The notes: a model not told the origin generated them from the letters alone. Positions 40,801 to 53,388 are shown, numbered from the stretch's first letter. The stretch: DNA of 64,000 bases from Rhabdornis inornatus (GCA_013397075.1 VWZS01000638.1:1365529-1429528); one strand, 5' to 3'. A program made the numbers and translations.

Positions 40801-43800
40801 CAGGACAACTCCACTTTCAGTGGCATCTTCTGTGCCTCCAGCTAATATCACTTTGCATTTACACATTTCACACCTTCAGTTCACAAGTCTACCAGCAGAA
40901 TTTCGTGGGAAGATCTTGCCAGAAGCTGTCTGAGGGAATATATTACATCAATTCATTTATTAGAGAAGATCTGCTAGAATATTGTGTTGTTATCTTACCT
41001 TAAAGAACACTGTTGCAATATATGTTTTCAGACATTTAAGGTTCACTTACAGCTGTGTGGTACATTCCACCAAAAATTAAACATCCTAGCCAAAAATGAC
41101 ACGAGAACTGACTTACCACTTGTACCATTTTGAGATATCTGGCATATCTTGGATCCTTGGCCACAGTTGTGACATTTTCTGTTACTACCTCCGTCTTCTG
41201 TAACCCTTCTTCTTGTGTATTGTTCTGCTGTACGTGAAGAACAAACTCTTTAGTGGTTAGAGGTACACACCACACCCATGGAGAAAGCCCAATCCATAAA
41301 ACTGGGTATTTTAGGGTAATATGCAACTCTTCTTCATCAAGATTATTCTGATCTTCAACTCACAAAATTAGAGGTTTCCTAGATGCATGAAATAACAAAA
41401 TCCAGTTATTTTATTGTTCACTGTTACAAGAGTGCCTTTCTACTTTTAGAAATAATTTTAAATTACTGAACAACACATAATAAACCAAAAAGCCCCTAAT
41501 AACCCTGTTAAGTTGTATTTAATGAGTAACACAGTACCAAATGTAAATGGTCTTTTTATAAAAAATATTTATAAGGAGTATAACTATAAATTTCCTTCAG
41601 TACTCCAATGCCTTTTTTCCTCAAAATATTTGATTCCCTGAAAAAGGTTTCATACAGATCATGTAACTTCTAAACTATACTTCTGAGTATAAATCATTGC
41701 TTAAATGATAATGTAATGAAATCAAAGATTCCTTGAATGTGTTTAATTTAAATGAAAGGAAAAATGACAAGAAGTTCTAGTACTTTTAAAAGAACATAGA
41801 AAACTGATTTTTTTCTACAAAACTAATCACTTGAAAGCAGTATTGGGAACATCCTTTCAGATATATATGAACTTTATATACTTAAATATACTTTATGTAC
41901 TTTACTGTCAGAGAGGAGGAACATTTTTAAGAAAATTGAACTCATGGTGAGTCATTCTCTAATGTGACTGGAACACTCAATGCTGTCCAGTGTCTCCTCT
42001 GCTGCTGCCTGCAAATCAGAGTTACAATCTTTGAGATGCAGGCAAAAGCAGCAGAGTGCTTCAGCTACTGCTTCTCCACAGCAACTTCCACCAAATAAGA
42101 GAATGAGCAGAGATCAGAATTGAGGATTCCATGAGAAGAAACTGTAAGTGGAAACCGGGAAAAGAACTCCATCTACAAATGGGCCAGAAAGCCTCACTTA
42201 GTTAAGTGGTGATCATGGGATTTATATGTCTGGGATAAAAAATCAACCAACCACATACATTAAACTCCCCAAAATGACAGGAAGTTAGTTGCAGGGATAG
42301 TATCTTAATGCTGATTGCTTGTAATAAGCTGGCATTTTCTGTACATGGAGGATAATATACAGAAAACCTCCAATGTAATAAACTCTTTAGAATAAAGCAT
42401 GTTAGAAATTCCAATTTGAGCTAAAAGCTCACATTCTGAAGAAAGAAGAAAAGAGTTGCAATGATGTGATTTGAACTGCTGTTTTCATTCACGACCTTCC
42501 CAGCCCCCTGATGTAATTCATGTTCATATTTAAGTGTGATTGAAGAAGAGGAAGGAGAAATTTAGCATTAATTTGAGTTAGTTCTAATTATTTAAGTCAC
42601 ATAGTTACGAAAGGGTATAGCCTTTTTTGTTTTAAGTCACTTGTTCAAACAGTGCCTTAGACTTAGACTAGACTTGGACCTTTGCAGTTGATTGCTCACT
42701 TCCAATAGACTTGCTTCTATCTACTTCAAATGACATTAAAAACTTGACCTGGAGAGCTCTATTCCTTCAAGGTATGAGTTATGCTTCATTACTTACTCCA
42801 GACTGAGGTGATCCAGCTGTCTGTTGATCTGTAGCAGCCTGTGCCATGGGACCATTTGTAACACTGTTCACATTCGCACTGGACACTTCAAATTTGACAT
42901 CTTCTAGGCCAGGAATTGAAGATAACTGAATGCAAAAAAAATCATCAAATAAGCAATGAGCACTTCATAAGACTACATGTACAACAAAATCTGCAGCATG
43001 CTGCTTGCCACTTATTGTCCAGGTAGGTTTTACAATTTACAAAATTGTAACTTTTTGCCCCTAGTTTTGGTATTTTGATTGGGGAAAATAAATCTTTCTA
43101 TTCAGCTGCCTTCTACAATAAAAGCTTTCACTGTTAACACAGGGTTGCAAAGAAGGAAAGGCTTCCACACCTTCCCAGCATTTTGCTACTGCACTTATCA
43201 ACCACATGAGAGCCATGCAATCTCTCCTACTTCCTCTACAGTGAAAGAAATCATGGCAAGAACAACTCTATCACCTAACAGATGGGAGACTGGTTACAAA
43301 TTTTTCAATTTTCTACATCTTTCACTTTTTTTAAAGAAAATGCTGTGAATGGATATTAAACACACCACAAATCTATTTGAAGGAAATGCTATTTAACGTG
43401 ATTATGAAGAATTCTGCAAAAGTCATCAATTCGGATCATCCCTAAATACTTCGAAATAAATAAGAGTTAGTAAGCTCTGTTTGTATTATTAGACTATTTT
43501 TCCCCACAAAGATCTTAATGAACACTTTCGAAAGATCCAACCCTTGCTCCCAGAAAAGCCAACCAAAACTGCCTCCATCATTATTGAAATAAGAACTTGT
43601 TAAAATTTTATAGTGAGTGATTTATTGACTTTGGGATTTTGTTGATTTTTTTCTTCTAGTAAATGATATACTAGATTTCCTATATAAGACCACCTATATA
43701 AGATATAAAGATTATATCCTTTTGTCATTTCAGCTAAAGCAGATAAATCAAACACATTTACATTAGCTTAGATCCAGTTCAGGTCACATTTCAATATCAA

Positions 43801-46800
43801 AAGATTTACAAGGCTTCGATCTTATTACTTATATCAGCTGAAGTCCTTACAGTCCAGTAGCATAGAAAGATCCTTTGTTTTACAAAGGCGGTAAGAATTT
43901 CCCTATTAGAGTTTGCATGGCAAAAAGTGTTCCTTTCCTGTTCCACACGCCTAACAAACTCAAATTTTCCACTAGGTACTGCTGGTTCCTTTCTTCTGTA
44001 TCAAATACATAGTCAAATGTTGCACAGTGTAAGTAGCAAGGCATGCAGAGAGAGAACTTTTGATATCAGGATTTTATATTAGCTCCTTCAAATAATTTAT
44101 GAAAACTTCTTTGCTCAATTCAGACTGTAAAAAGGAAGTAAGTTCACAAAATCTAGCAGGCTGTCACTGTTAGAAGATGAAGTCTATATCCATACAAACC
44201 TTTGCATCCAGAATATTGAGTGTGGTTTCAATTTGTTGGATACGGAGAGAGAGTGCTGACAATTTCTACAACAGAAAACAATCAGGATGTGAAAACACTC
44301 CCCTATGCACTTATACATAAAAACAGTTTGCATCTAGTTAAAAAAATCTCTTTTGTCTTCTTCCTGCTGAAGGCAGAGTACAGTGTCAATGAATTTATTA
44401 CATTATGAAATAAATGAAGCAATGACAACCCTTTTTAGTACAATAGCTACAGCAGTTCAAATTTTAAACAAATTTACTCTGCAGTTGATTTTCCCACATA
44501 ATGACAGAAATGAAGACAGACTATGTACAAAAGAAAGCCAAATAGGGTCTTACTTTGGGCAACTGGAGAATAATGGTAGACATATTGTACTCTCCCAGTT
44601 ACCAAAAGATCTCTCTTCAAAGCTTTTCCCAAATGTGGAAGATGAAAAGAGATGATGTGTGTGTATGTAACTGAGCAAATACAAAGAGAAAATCTGATAA
44701 TTAATACAGCAGGTGATTCAAAGCCCTATAAAGTCAAAATCCACAACGAATCAGAACTAACCAGACACTTTATATGCACCAGGTGCACCTCAATCAAATT
44801 TTGACTTTTTTTTTTAAATACGACTTAAGTTTTTCTAAATTACTCCATAAGAACTGCCAGTCTTTTAGCTAATCACTACCATACTCCACCAGACCTGTCC
44901 AAGTGAAGTTGGCTAGAGTGCTGGCTGGCAGATATGTACCATTCTGACAGCTTTCTGGCACCTTGGCAAGATTCTGCCTGGCTCTGAAGCAGAACTTTAA
45001 CACCCTAAGAAAATGGCAGTTCTGCCAATATGCTAGAAAAAGTAGAAGGAGACTGACAGGAGTTAAGTCTTTTTGGATAGTGCACTGACTTGTTTACAGA
45101 TGGTCCTTTGTTCATGAAGAGGAGTCAGTTCCTATTGGAAGGAACTGTGTGTCCTACATTTAACTGGATAAGGGGGAGGAAAGATGTACCAAAGACAATT
45201 ATGCAATTTTACGGGTCTATTTGACTAGACATGAGCCAAGAAATTTGGAGTTAAGGATGGTGTCAGCCCTGATTTTGAGTTTCTTGGCTTCTGTTGACTT
45301 ACACCGCGACCTTTCACATTAAAAACACTTCTGCACTTCATGAATATGAAAAACTTCTCAAGGAGTATATAAAGTAACTATTTAGTCTCTTGGGTAACAA
45401 GACATTTTGGTTAACTAATAACTGTTTTATTAGGCAGACTTCACAGCGCTGCCGCGTGCTCCAGGTGGCTTTAAATATATGTGTTCTGATTTCCACAGGG
45501 AAGAGGGAATACTGAGATCAGGTGACAACTGAGTTTTGGACAACTGACAACAGCATCAACAGGCGGGTACACTGTCCTATCTATCAAGTTACAAGAAGTT
45601 TAAAAACCTAGGAAAAATTACTCTTTTTCCTCTGAAGCTCCATATATTCATGTAGTTGCCAAATTTTATACTTGTCACGAGTCTGGCTCTAAACTTCACC
45701 AACAAATAACAGAATTTGTCAGATTACATGGCTTAGTCTAATTGGATTTGACTGCTGCCCTAGCTAGCTAGAGCTGTATAGCATTTTTAGTTGAATAAAC
45801 TAATGAAAAAGCACGAAAAACATCTAAAAACAAAAAGGTTACACTCGAAGCTACATTAGAAAACACCCTTTTTACAAGGAAGACTCTTGTCCTGTTCAGT
45901 GGACAATTCTAATCTTGTTGGTCTGGTGTATTTCCATTGACTCTTAAAGTCATCACATAAACTCACTAATCCTAAATATTTTTATTTTTCTTTCTTTTTG
46001 CAGGAAACTGAAGTTAAGGGCTTAATAAATGATTAGTTCTATACTAATCACTTGCGAAAAATGTCCTTTTTTCAACATAAAAGCTATTTACATTCAGTGC
46101 TTAATAAGTTTTGATGCACCACCAGAACATGGCATCCTTCTCTCATAACAAGATAAGAGCCAGAGATGAAGCTGCTTAGAATAAAATCCCTGCCTCAAAA
46201 AGTTCAAAGACTGTGCCAAATGCAAAAGTTTAAGGAAACAGGACTGAGTGTGGCACAATCAGGAGTTCATGTGGATCCCATGGGGAAAAATTCTGTCTTA
46301 AGCACTTATTCAAGAGAAACCTTGAACAGAAAGCAGACTACATTTTTTGGTTTAAGCTACCAGCATTACTGCATCAAAAATATTTAAACGAATGGTTCTC
46401 ATTTCTCGAACTTTTAAAATTGTATAAAGGGACAGCTGGGAAAGTAATAAACATACCTCTTCACAAACAGTAGAAAAGCGGTTGAGAAACTGCACTGTGT
46501 GAACCACAAACTGGTTTAGAAACGCTACAGTTCTTTTTTGCTGAATAGCAGGAACCTGCATTAAAAAATATAAAGAAAATTAGGTTATGCATCAGTGTCA
46601 ATTTTCACAATTGGACTGAAATATCAGTTTAAAAAATGTGTATTTTTAGAAGAAATTATATGGAAATCTATCTTAAGTGTGCCTGCTATGAATGTGTACA
46701 TACACAAGCCATTTTCTAATACACATACGCATTCATACAAATCCTTTGCCACTAAAAGTCTACTAAGACGACAGCTGAGAATTTACACGACTCATAGAAA

Positions 46801-48084
46801 AGGCAACAAGACACAAGAAATGAAGGATTGTGAAAACACCTTGAGATGAAATTGTGAATATTCCTGAAAATCAGTGTTAATGTTTTTTAAGAACAGTAAG
46901 GAAATTGGAATCTTTCCTTACGGAGTTTAAGAAGGAAAAGCAAACACGACCAGCCATACTAATACTCAGTTACAACTAACACCATGACCAAAACTGTAGT
47001 GATGTTGCTGTCTAAGTATTTAGTGGCTACCCTGCTGGTTCTCATTGGCAAGTCCAGACTCCCCTAAATTTACCTAAAATTATCCTCCACATCAGTTTCG
47101 ACACTCACATACTTTTCAGACTAAAATGCAGAATCTTATGTTTGCAAAAAAGAACGGTGACCATATTGTAACACAGAGTTGGCATTTCTATTTAAACCAT
47201 TACAGAAGACTGGAATCAGGAACATTCACACAAAAGTTTATGTATAAAATTTTAGTGCCTCAGGGTTAATAACCTTGGACAATTGCTTTAAGTCTTAAGC
47301 TTTGCAGAGGAAATTAGCCTATGAAATTGTCATTGATTTAAGTGGAAGATTTATAAGGAATATTATCGGCAGCCAAGATTCTGCTGCACTTTTTTTGTGA
47401 GTACAGTGACTCTCTGGTCTTCACCTCTTCTCTAGTCGCTGATTTATCAGTGCATTCAATACACAATTCAGTATGGCCATCTTAAAACATCCTGACTCTT
47501 TGTGAGACATTTGTTGCTACTATCTCGAGCCTTCAGCCTTTGCACCCGTACAACAGCATCCGCTGAACTCCAATTCTGTGGTTCCAAAATTTGCCAAGCA
47601 GTGCTTATGACCTCGGCAGAAACCTGTGGGGTGACGCAGAGCATGGACGAATCACTGGGTCAATTGGAACAGTCCTGTGCTCTGTATTGAGGAAACTAAG
47701 TTTAAAAAGAAAGTTTCTGCAACACTGAAAGAAATTAATAAACAGCTTTGCACGGGATTTGCTCCCAGATCGATGTTTGAAACTGCTTAGTCTTCAAATA
47801 CAACGCTATCATAGAACTTGCGGCAAAACGCCTCTGGAGAACAGCTGGAGACGCAGGTAAGGAGCAGAGCCCGCCTGTTCCCGCGTGCCAGGGCGGCACC
47901 GTCACCGCACGGGGAGCTCGCCATGCCCGCTGCCGCCGGGGGGACGCGGGGCTCGCCCAGCACCAGGGCCAGCGCAGCCACATCGGGCAGGAGGAGCGGC
48001 AGCCGCGGAGCGCCGGGCGAGAGCAGCCCGTACCTTGGTGAGGTCAATGCCGGAGCCCACGATGGGCAGCCCGTCCTCGTCCAT
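34782..48084 (-). CDS. WASHC3: WASHC3 (CCDC53), WASH complex subunit 3, complete coding sequence
   Basis: Subunit of the pentameric WASH complex, which activates Arp2/3 on endosomes to build branched actin for cargo sorting and recycling (family knowledge). There are seven coding exons on the minus strand: 48034-48084, 46457-46555, 44200-44265, 42797-42925, 41117-41227, 37834-37898 and 34782-34866. The phases join cleanly to 201 codons plus stop; human is about 194. The order along the protein is: start MDEDGLPIVGSGIDLTK; conserved N-terminal core VPAIQQKRTVAFLNQF; a coiled-coil stretch around RIQQIETTLNILDAKLSSIPG (residues about 50-80); a variable linker; KDPRYARYLKMVQVGVPVMA; and an acidic serine tail EDSSDSESSFSD. 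Every intron has GT/AG ends. A CpG island surrounds the first exon, as expected for a broadly expressed gene. Large introns show no classified repeat. The identity is supported by near-identity to the human core and by the neighbouring genes. Confidence 0.97.
37834..37898 (-). CDS. WASHC3: WASHC3 coding exon 6
   Basis: Acceptor TTACACAG and donor GTAAGT on the minus strand; 65 nt. It encodes GVPVMAIRNKMISEGLNPDL then Leu and two bases of a Glu codon. The human equivalent reads EGLDPDLLE, so Asp has become Asn. Confidence 0.96.
41117..41227 (-). CDS. WASHC3: WASHC3 coding exon 5
   Basis: This is 37 whole codons, from QNNTQEEGLQKTEVVTENV to KDPRYARYLKMVQV. The donor is GTAAGT. The acceptor reads TACAGCAG, a NAGNAG tandem site, so the exon may start at 41227 or 41224. 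Confidence 0.95.
42797..42925 (-). CDS. WASHC3: WASHC3 coding exon 4
   Basis: Acceptor TTGCATTCAG and donor GTAAGT; 43 whole codons. It starts LSSIPGLEDVKFEV, continues through the variable linker SVTNGPMAQAATDQQ, and ends SPQSG. The linker is the least conserved part of the family. Confidence 0.94.
44200..44265 (-). CDS. WASHC3: WASHC3 coding exon 3
   Basis: Acceptor CTGTTGTAG and donor GTTTGT; 22 whole codons (KLSALSLRIQQIETTLNILD followed by AK). It is the core of the coiled coil and too short for ordinary ORF detection. The human counterpart starts KLADLSLRIQQIE. Confidence 0.96.
46457..46555 (-). CDS. WASHC3: WASHC3 coding exon 2
   Basis: Acceptor TTAATGCAG and donor GTATGT; 33 whole codons (VPAIQQKRTVAFLNQF, VVHTVQFLNRFSTVCEE). 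It appears identical to the human exon as I recall it. Confidence 0.97.
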
Positions 48085-48320
48085 GTCCACGGGCCCCGGC
48101 GGGCGCAGCCCCGCTCCGCAGCTCGGCCCGGAAACAAACCCCGAGCGCCGCGGGGCGGGGCTGCCCCGCCCCGCGCTTCCTCCTGGGAAACGCAGTCCCG
48201 GGCTGCGGCCCTCACGGCCCGCTGTGCTCCGGCGACGTGCCCCGGGAATAAACCCCGAGCAAAAACCCCGAGCTCCTAGGGTGCCTGCTTCGGCACCCGT
48301 CTTGCCATGCGGGTGCTGAC
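47870..48320 (-). promoter_or_regulatory. WASHC3: CpG-island promoter of WASHC3
   Basis: The sequence changes abruptly from AT-rich to very GC- and CpG-rich around exon 1. Paired GC boxes (GGGGCGGGGC and CCCCGCCCCG) lie at about 48151-48174. On the minus strand, GACTGCGTTTCCCAGGAGG lies at about 48180-48198; it resembles the ZNF143/M2-type ACTAYNNNNCCCR promoter motif and runs into an ETS-like GGAAG. No TATA box is seen. Long ORFs on both strands here are by-products of GC richness. Confidence 0.85.
48034..48084 (-). CDS. WASHC3: WASHC3 coding exon 1 with start codon
   Basis: ATG is at 48082-48084 on the minus strand. Seventeen codons (MDEDGLPIVGSGIDLTK) end at donor GTACGG. It differs from human MDEDGLPLMGSGIDLTK at two positions. 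The exon sits inside the CpG island, which supports the start choice. Confidence 0.96.
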
Positions 48321-48779
48321 AGCCGCTGAGAGGCCCGGCCATGCCGGTGGGGGTGACACTGATACCCAGCGCCGCACAGGCCTCAAGACGTGGCCCTGCC
48401 TAGCGGTGTTAGGGAAGGGTCGTATTCTGCAGTCAAACGGCAAGGGAATAATGAGAAAAGACAGTGAAGGAACTGTTCCTGTGCTCATACGCATAATTTG
48501 AGTGGGGAAGTGCCACACTGTAGATGTGGGAAGTGAAAATAAGGAGCACGGAATGTCCCTGGGCTTTTCCGAAAAAGACAAATTTGGGGTCGTCTGGAGT
48601 CCCTGGTTACAGCAGTAAATCCAAATAAATTGTAGTGGATTTCCATATTTAGTGGAAATTCTCCATGGTTACATCTAAAAACTGTTGCATTTAATAAACC
48701 CTCCTAAATTCAGGGCAGTTAAGGAACCATCTTAGTCTGAGGCTGTCAGGTGGAAACTTCTCTTGTGATGAGATGAATA
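48321..48779. other. Upstream flank of WASHC3, nothing recognised
   Basis: The sequence declines from GC-rich to AT-rich and holds no recognisable gene or repeat. Confidence 0.5.
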
Positions 48780-49540
48780 AAGACGCAGTAATTATTGTAA
48801 TACTTTTGTTATAAATGATGTTCTATTTGTCCAACTTATCAGACAACAAAATTAAATATAGCAACAAATTTTTAATAGTAACAATTATAAATAAATACAA
48901 TTAAAGTATTGGAAATGAATACAATCAAAGTGCATATATTTGAAAATACACAAAATCTGGCAGTAAGTAATTTAGTATAATTGAGGTTCATATAAAGCAT
49001 AAGCAAAACGGACTGGGGAGGGGGCCCCCTCCGACCGGGGATACGGGGAGTGGCTTGCCATTCCTCACGTACCAAAGCATCAAGGCTAACAATCCCACTT
49101 ATATACTCTATGCTACAGAAGTTTCTAGTAAACTCCTCCTAATTTCTATTCCTAAAATCTACGTCACTATGTTGTGTTGCGCATGCTCTACTAATGGGTT
49201 AGGGGGTCACTCATCCTTTTGAGGATCTTATTTCCGATGAAGGCTCGTCATCTTCATCAATGACCGAGGTGTGACCTGCAGGTAGCACAGGCGCACTATG
49301 TGACTGAGCAGATGCTTTCCATAATAAGACTTTAATTGGGTCCCATGCCTGGAATCATCCCATTTTGGCCAATTTCAAGGTCGAAACTTTCTATTTCTAG
49401 ATGCTGCTTGTCAGGCCTCCGTCCTTCTACTATTCCCTTCCAACGTTCCTCTTCAACTCCCAACATCTGGAAGATGTCCTTTGCCCTGTCTCACCCATCT
49501 CCCCCCTCACTCTGTAACAATTGTCTTCTATTGATCTAAA
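48780..49540 (-). mobile_element. Decayed endogenous-retrovirus-like fragment with LTR-type promoter
   Basis: On the minus strand, a 52-codon open frame (49332-49490) ends in TAA. It is preceded by in-frame stops, so it is a broken tail of a larger protein; I cannot assign it to gag, pol or env. Downstream on the same strand come GAGCATGCGCAACACAACAT, a TATA box TATATAAG at 49098-49105, and a GC-rich 16-bp palindrome at 49017-49032. An AT-rich tail then runs to about 48.8 kb. This order (protein tail, then promoter-bearing repeat) suggests the 3' end of a provirus with its LTR. Limits are approximate and I could not find target-site duplications, so the class is inferred. It lies less than 1 kb upstream of WASHC3 on the same strand. 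Confidence 0.5.
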
Positions 49541-52500
49541 TACAATTTTGCTGATATAGTTACAATTTAATCAGCATGAATCACATTTATCACAATTTGA
49601 ATATTAGACCCCAAATGTACTATGCTAATTTTGGTTTAAAATTTACCAAAATTGTCCGTTTACTTCCAAATCATTACAGTTTGCTAAAGCATTCTAAAAA
49701 TCCATATACAGAATCAATGGTGGCTATACACAGCACTTAGTTCTGTTACTCAAGTTGCCATAAAATTCTCATTTATTTACTGAAGCAGCTCTTTTGGAAT
49801 TTATTACTTTCACAATGTATCTATTAATAACCTGCTGCCATATGCACAATATTATTACTCTTTTACTAAGATAGTACAGCAAAGATTTTGTCCATACTAA
49901 TTGAATTATTGAACAACCTGTGATTCATACTCTGCTTTGGAGCACTGACACATTGTTGGCTCAATTTCTCACCTCTCCCAAAGGAAGAGCAGCAGGCTAA
50001 CCTACAAAATTCTGTGGGTTTAGCTTTCAATTCCTAGCTTACAGGAGTTGCGCCAATTTGTCTTGGGCAATGGAGCTGTTTGTTTAACTTCTTTGAGTTA
50101 TTTTTCCACCTTAATTACCTTAAAATTCCAACTAAATTGTATTTGAGAAGAATTAATCTCATTTATCATAAGTGTCTATAATACAATCTTTCCAGGCAAT
50201 GGCACTGAAAATTAATGTAAATGCATAGTCAGATCTTATCTGAATGTCTTGGTCTGTAAAGCTGGATAAGAAATCTTCCAAGAATATGGTCTTCTGTGAA
50301 CTTTCTGGTACTTCCTACTTTAAATTTGCCCAAAAATACTGCATAGAAAAGTGCAACACAGCACTTTTTTCCTTCCAGCTGGAGTTAGGAAATGCAGGGT
50401 ACGAAAAGTGAAAAACAGAGAATGGAGGAAAATTATCCAAATTTTCCAAAACCTGTTAAAAAAAGTTTTAATTTAACTAACTTGTTCAGCTGCAAATATA
50501 ATGACTGAACTCCCAAGGAGAAGATTTATAAAAAAAAATTGAGTGATAATAAGCAGATTTATAGTGTGTACAACTTGAAAATGTATTTTTTACCAGCACC
50601 CATGCTGGATGATAAATGTCAGACTGAGGAATTAAGTACTGTACAGTATTTAACTGCTGGCAGTATATATCCTATGTATGTGTACATATATATGCTGGCA
50701 TTTAAAGGCCCTGTCATGTAGCTCCACCTTCCAGTGAAGGGAAAGAGATTAAAGAATGATTAAGAATTACCAAAATGAAGTTTGGTTGAACATCAGTATC
50801 TTGAAGCTGTCAACTTTCCAGATGCTGAGGCTAACTTGGAGTGAGAAAGCTGTGTGCACAGAAAACTGATCAGAGCTCTATCTTCATCATTAGTAAAAAA
50901 TATCTGACTTGTGATTAGGGTACAGAGAAAAGTAAAGGCAAGAACACAGGTTTCAAAGCATTGAAACTGATCTGCCCCATATATTGCACATAATCAGAGC
51001 CTCGGGTCAACTGCAAAACAAAACTGCACAAGCTGAGAAAAACTGGCAAGTGCTACTGTAGCTTACAATGTTCATATGCATCTTGTGTACTTATATACTG
51101 TTACAGGTCCCAGGACACCACATTCATGTTAGAATCAGCCCAGAACTCAAATAGCTATACAACTGAGAGACAAGTTAAACAGAAACAAAAAGCTGATCCA
51201 AAAAAATTTCCAGACATGGTGTCACCTGATCCTCCACAAGTGGAATAGCTGTTTTAATAAGGTGGTCCAATGAACAGCTGAAAAGATCAGTGTGGATTAA
51301 CATTTGCTTGATTTCCCATGGAGTCTTCTAAATCCATGCTTGCAAAGGGTATTCTAGTAAAGTTTTCTCTATGAAACTGATATTGCCTCAATGATTTTTC
51401 TCTACACTGAATTTGTACAAATCTTGCAAACAGTTCAGAGAATTACCAGCCTTTCCCAGTTAAATAGTCTGAGAAATACAAATGTTAGGTATTATGTAGG
51501 TTTCTTAAAAAAAAAAAAAAAGAGAAACTAAATGATAAATGATTTGCAGTTCTCTGAAAATGGTTTGTCAAGTTTCAGTTTTCCAAGTACTGTGCTAAAG
51601 GAACATGAGAGGATTAACTAATTATTTTCTTCTGTACAAAACAGCATGGAGAACATGCTAAAAACATTAGTGCTCTTTCTTATTTATTTATTTATTTTAA
51701 ATATCCATATTACTTTTTTTCCAGTATAAAATGAAGAGCCTTGAATTTGGCAAGATCATTCCTGGGTAAACAGTTTTAAGTAGTCCTTAAAAACAGAGTG
51801 TGAACAGCAAACATCCTGGTTTCTGAATTAACTACAAAACAAAAGAATTTCTGTCCTTTGCTCTCTTGGGTCTTAAGCAATTCTAAACCAAAAAAGTCTT
51901 ACTCAAGAGTGCACGTGCACATACCTGGTGCAAATTGCCCTTGTCTGTATGGGCCTGATTGTAGTGGATATATTCAGCATAGGCAGGAGCTGTGTGAAGT
52001 TTGCTCTGAGGACAGAAAAACCCACATCTGTTTCAGTTTCACTACCCAGCAAAAGGATAACAGTGCCTCAGGCCAATCCTTCCTCCCAGACCCATGAAGA
52101 TTTTTAGCTACAAGTGAATTAAACCTACCCTTAGGGCTGCTATCTCTGGTCAGACAACGGATACAAGATAAACAGAGCGCTGTTATCTTGAAACATCTGC
52201 TTATTTTACAGTTTAGGCACACGCCAGTCCACTGGAACATAAAAGGAACTTTATATTCATGTTAGGTAAATTTTGGTGGCAGCTGGAGAGCAAAAGTTCT
52301 CAAGGTTAAAGGATTATGAGAAATATAATATGGTCTTAGGTTTCAAAAGGTGACTGTAATCTCACTTATTGATGTCCTGCTTCTGAACTGGTTTTATGTG
52401 TCTCACATAAATAGGAACAAACAAAAGAATATTTTAAAATCTAACTACAGCTCTTGAGGATGGCTATGATGCTGTAAGAAGCTGTTACACTAGCTGAAAC

Positions 52501-53057
52501 ATCCTGACATCCCTTCACTTGCAAAAGCATGCAAAAAAGATACTTAAAACAGGAGTTATCTCTGTCTTCTGCTTTTACCTCAGTTCTGGGTCTTGTATGG
52601 GAAGGACAGAAAAAATAAATTTCTAGAAAGCAGAATGCCTTTGATTTTCCTGTAAAGACTGGAAGTAAAAGGCTGTAAGCAGATAGGCTGTTTGACAGGC
52701 TTGAAGTAAATCTCTCTGTCATCTTTAGAGAAATAAAACTGCTTCAAATTATCATTTCTGATTTATTTTACCATTAGCTTCTTCACTAGTAGTGGTAACT
52801 ACTAGTTTATTCAAAAACATCCAGGAACAACATTTTATGACAGTACACTACTGCATTATATTTTTTTCTTATAAGATAGTCATGGTTGGGAACATTAATA
52901 TAGAGAGGTGTTCTTTCTGTAGGTACTATGCACAATTTCAGATATTTGAGCTGTGTTAACTGAGCGAGACTGTCAGACTGAGATGCTGGGACACAAAATC
53001 TCTTTAAAAACCCCCTAAAATTAATTTCATACCAACTACCATGTTTAAAAAGCACAT
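49541..53057. other. Intergenic DNA between the retroviral-like fragment and NUP37, nothing recognised
   Basis: AT-rich DNA with short chance ORFs only; one A-rich run lies near 51508-51522. The last few hundred bases may include the far 3' UTR of NUP37 if a more distal poly(A) site is used. Confidence 0.5.
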
Positions 53058-53063
53058 TTTATT
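53058..53063 (-). other. NUP37: Candidate NUP37 poly(A) signal (AATAAA)
   Basis: AATAAA on the minus strand lies about 212 nt past the NUP37 stop, within an AT-rich 3' flank. It is the nearest canonical hexamer. Confidence 0.55.
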
Positions 53064-53274
53064 TTAATAGAAATAACTAAAAACCACGTCTGATAATCAA
53101 TTTTACAAAAACTCTTGTACTTTAAAGCTAAAAATCAAACACAAATTATTCATATCTTGCTTGCTTCTTTCTTCTGTTGTCCAACTGAAAACCATTACAA
53201 AGAGAAAGTTTCTTCATTTTACTAGAAAAAAGGCTTTATGCTGTCAAGTTTCATGTTGAAGGCAAATGCTTATT

Positions 53275-53388
53275 TTACATTTCAGTAACCCAAAAGAAAA
53301 TTTTATGGTCTCCTCCAACTGCACATAATGGAAGAGTTCTGTGCCATGTCAAACCTGATCCTACAGCTGCAGTTCCAGTAAGAATGGG
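53275..53388 (-). CDS. NUP37: NUP37 terminal coding exon
   Basis: Acceptor TTTTTTAAAG precedes the exon. Thirty-seven codons from PILTGTAAVGSGLTWHRTLP to GGDHKIFFWVTEM are followed by TAA at 53275-53277. Human ends GGDHKLLFWVTEV. Confidence 0.96.
   Translation of the reverse strand, partial: PILTGTAAVGSGLTWHRTLPLCAVGGDHKIFFWVTEM

Noticed and set aside
47787..48342. Five overlapping ORFs of 142-153 codons on both strands
   Set aside because: They lie in the WASHC3 CpG island, where GC richness removes stop codons. Composition is Arg/Ala/Pro/Gly-rich, with no domain. Only the 51-nt WASHC3 first exon within them is real.
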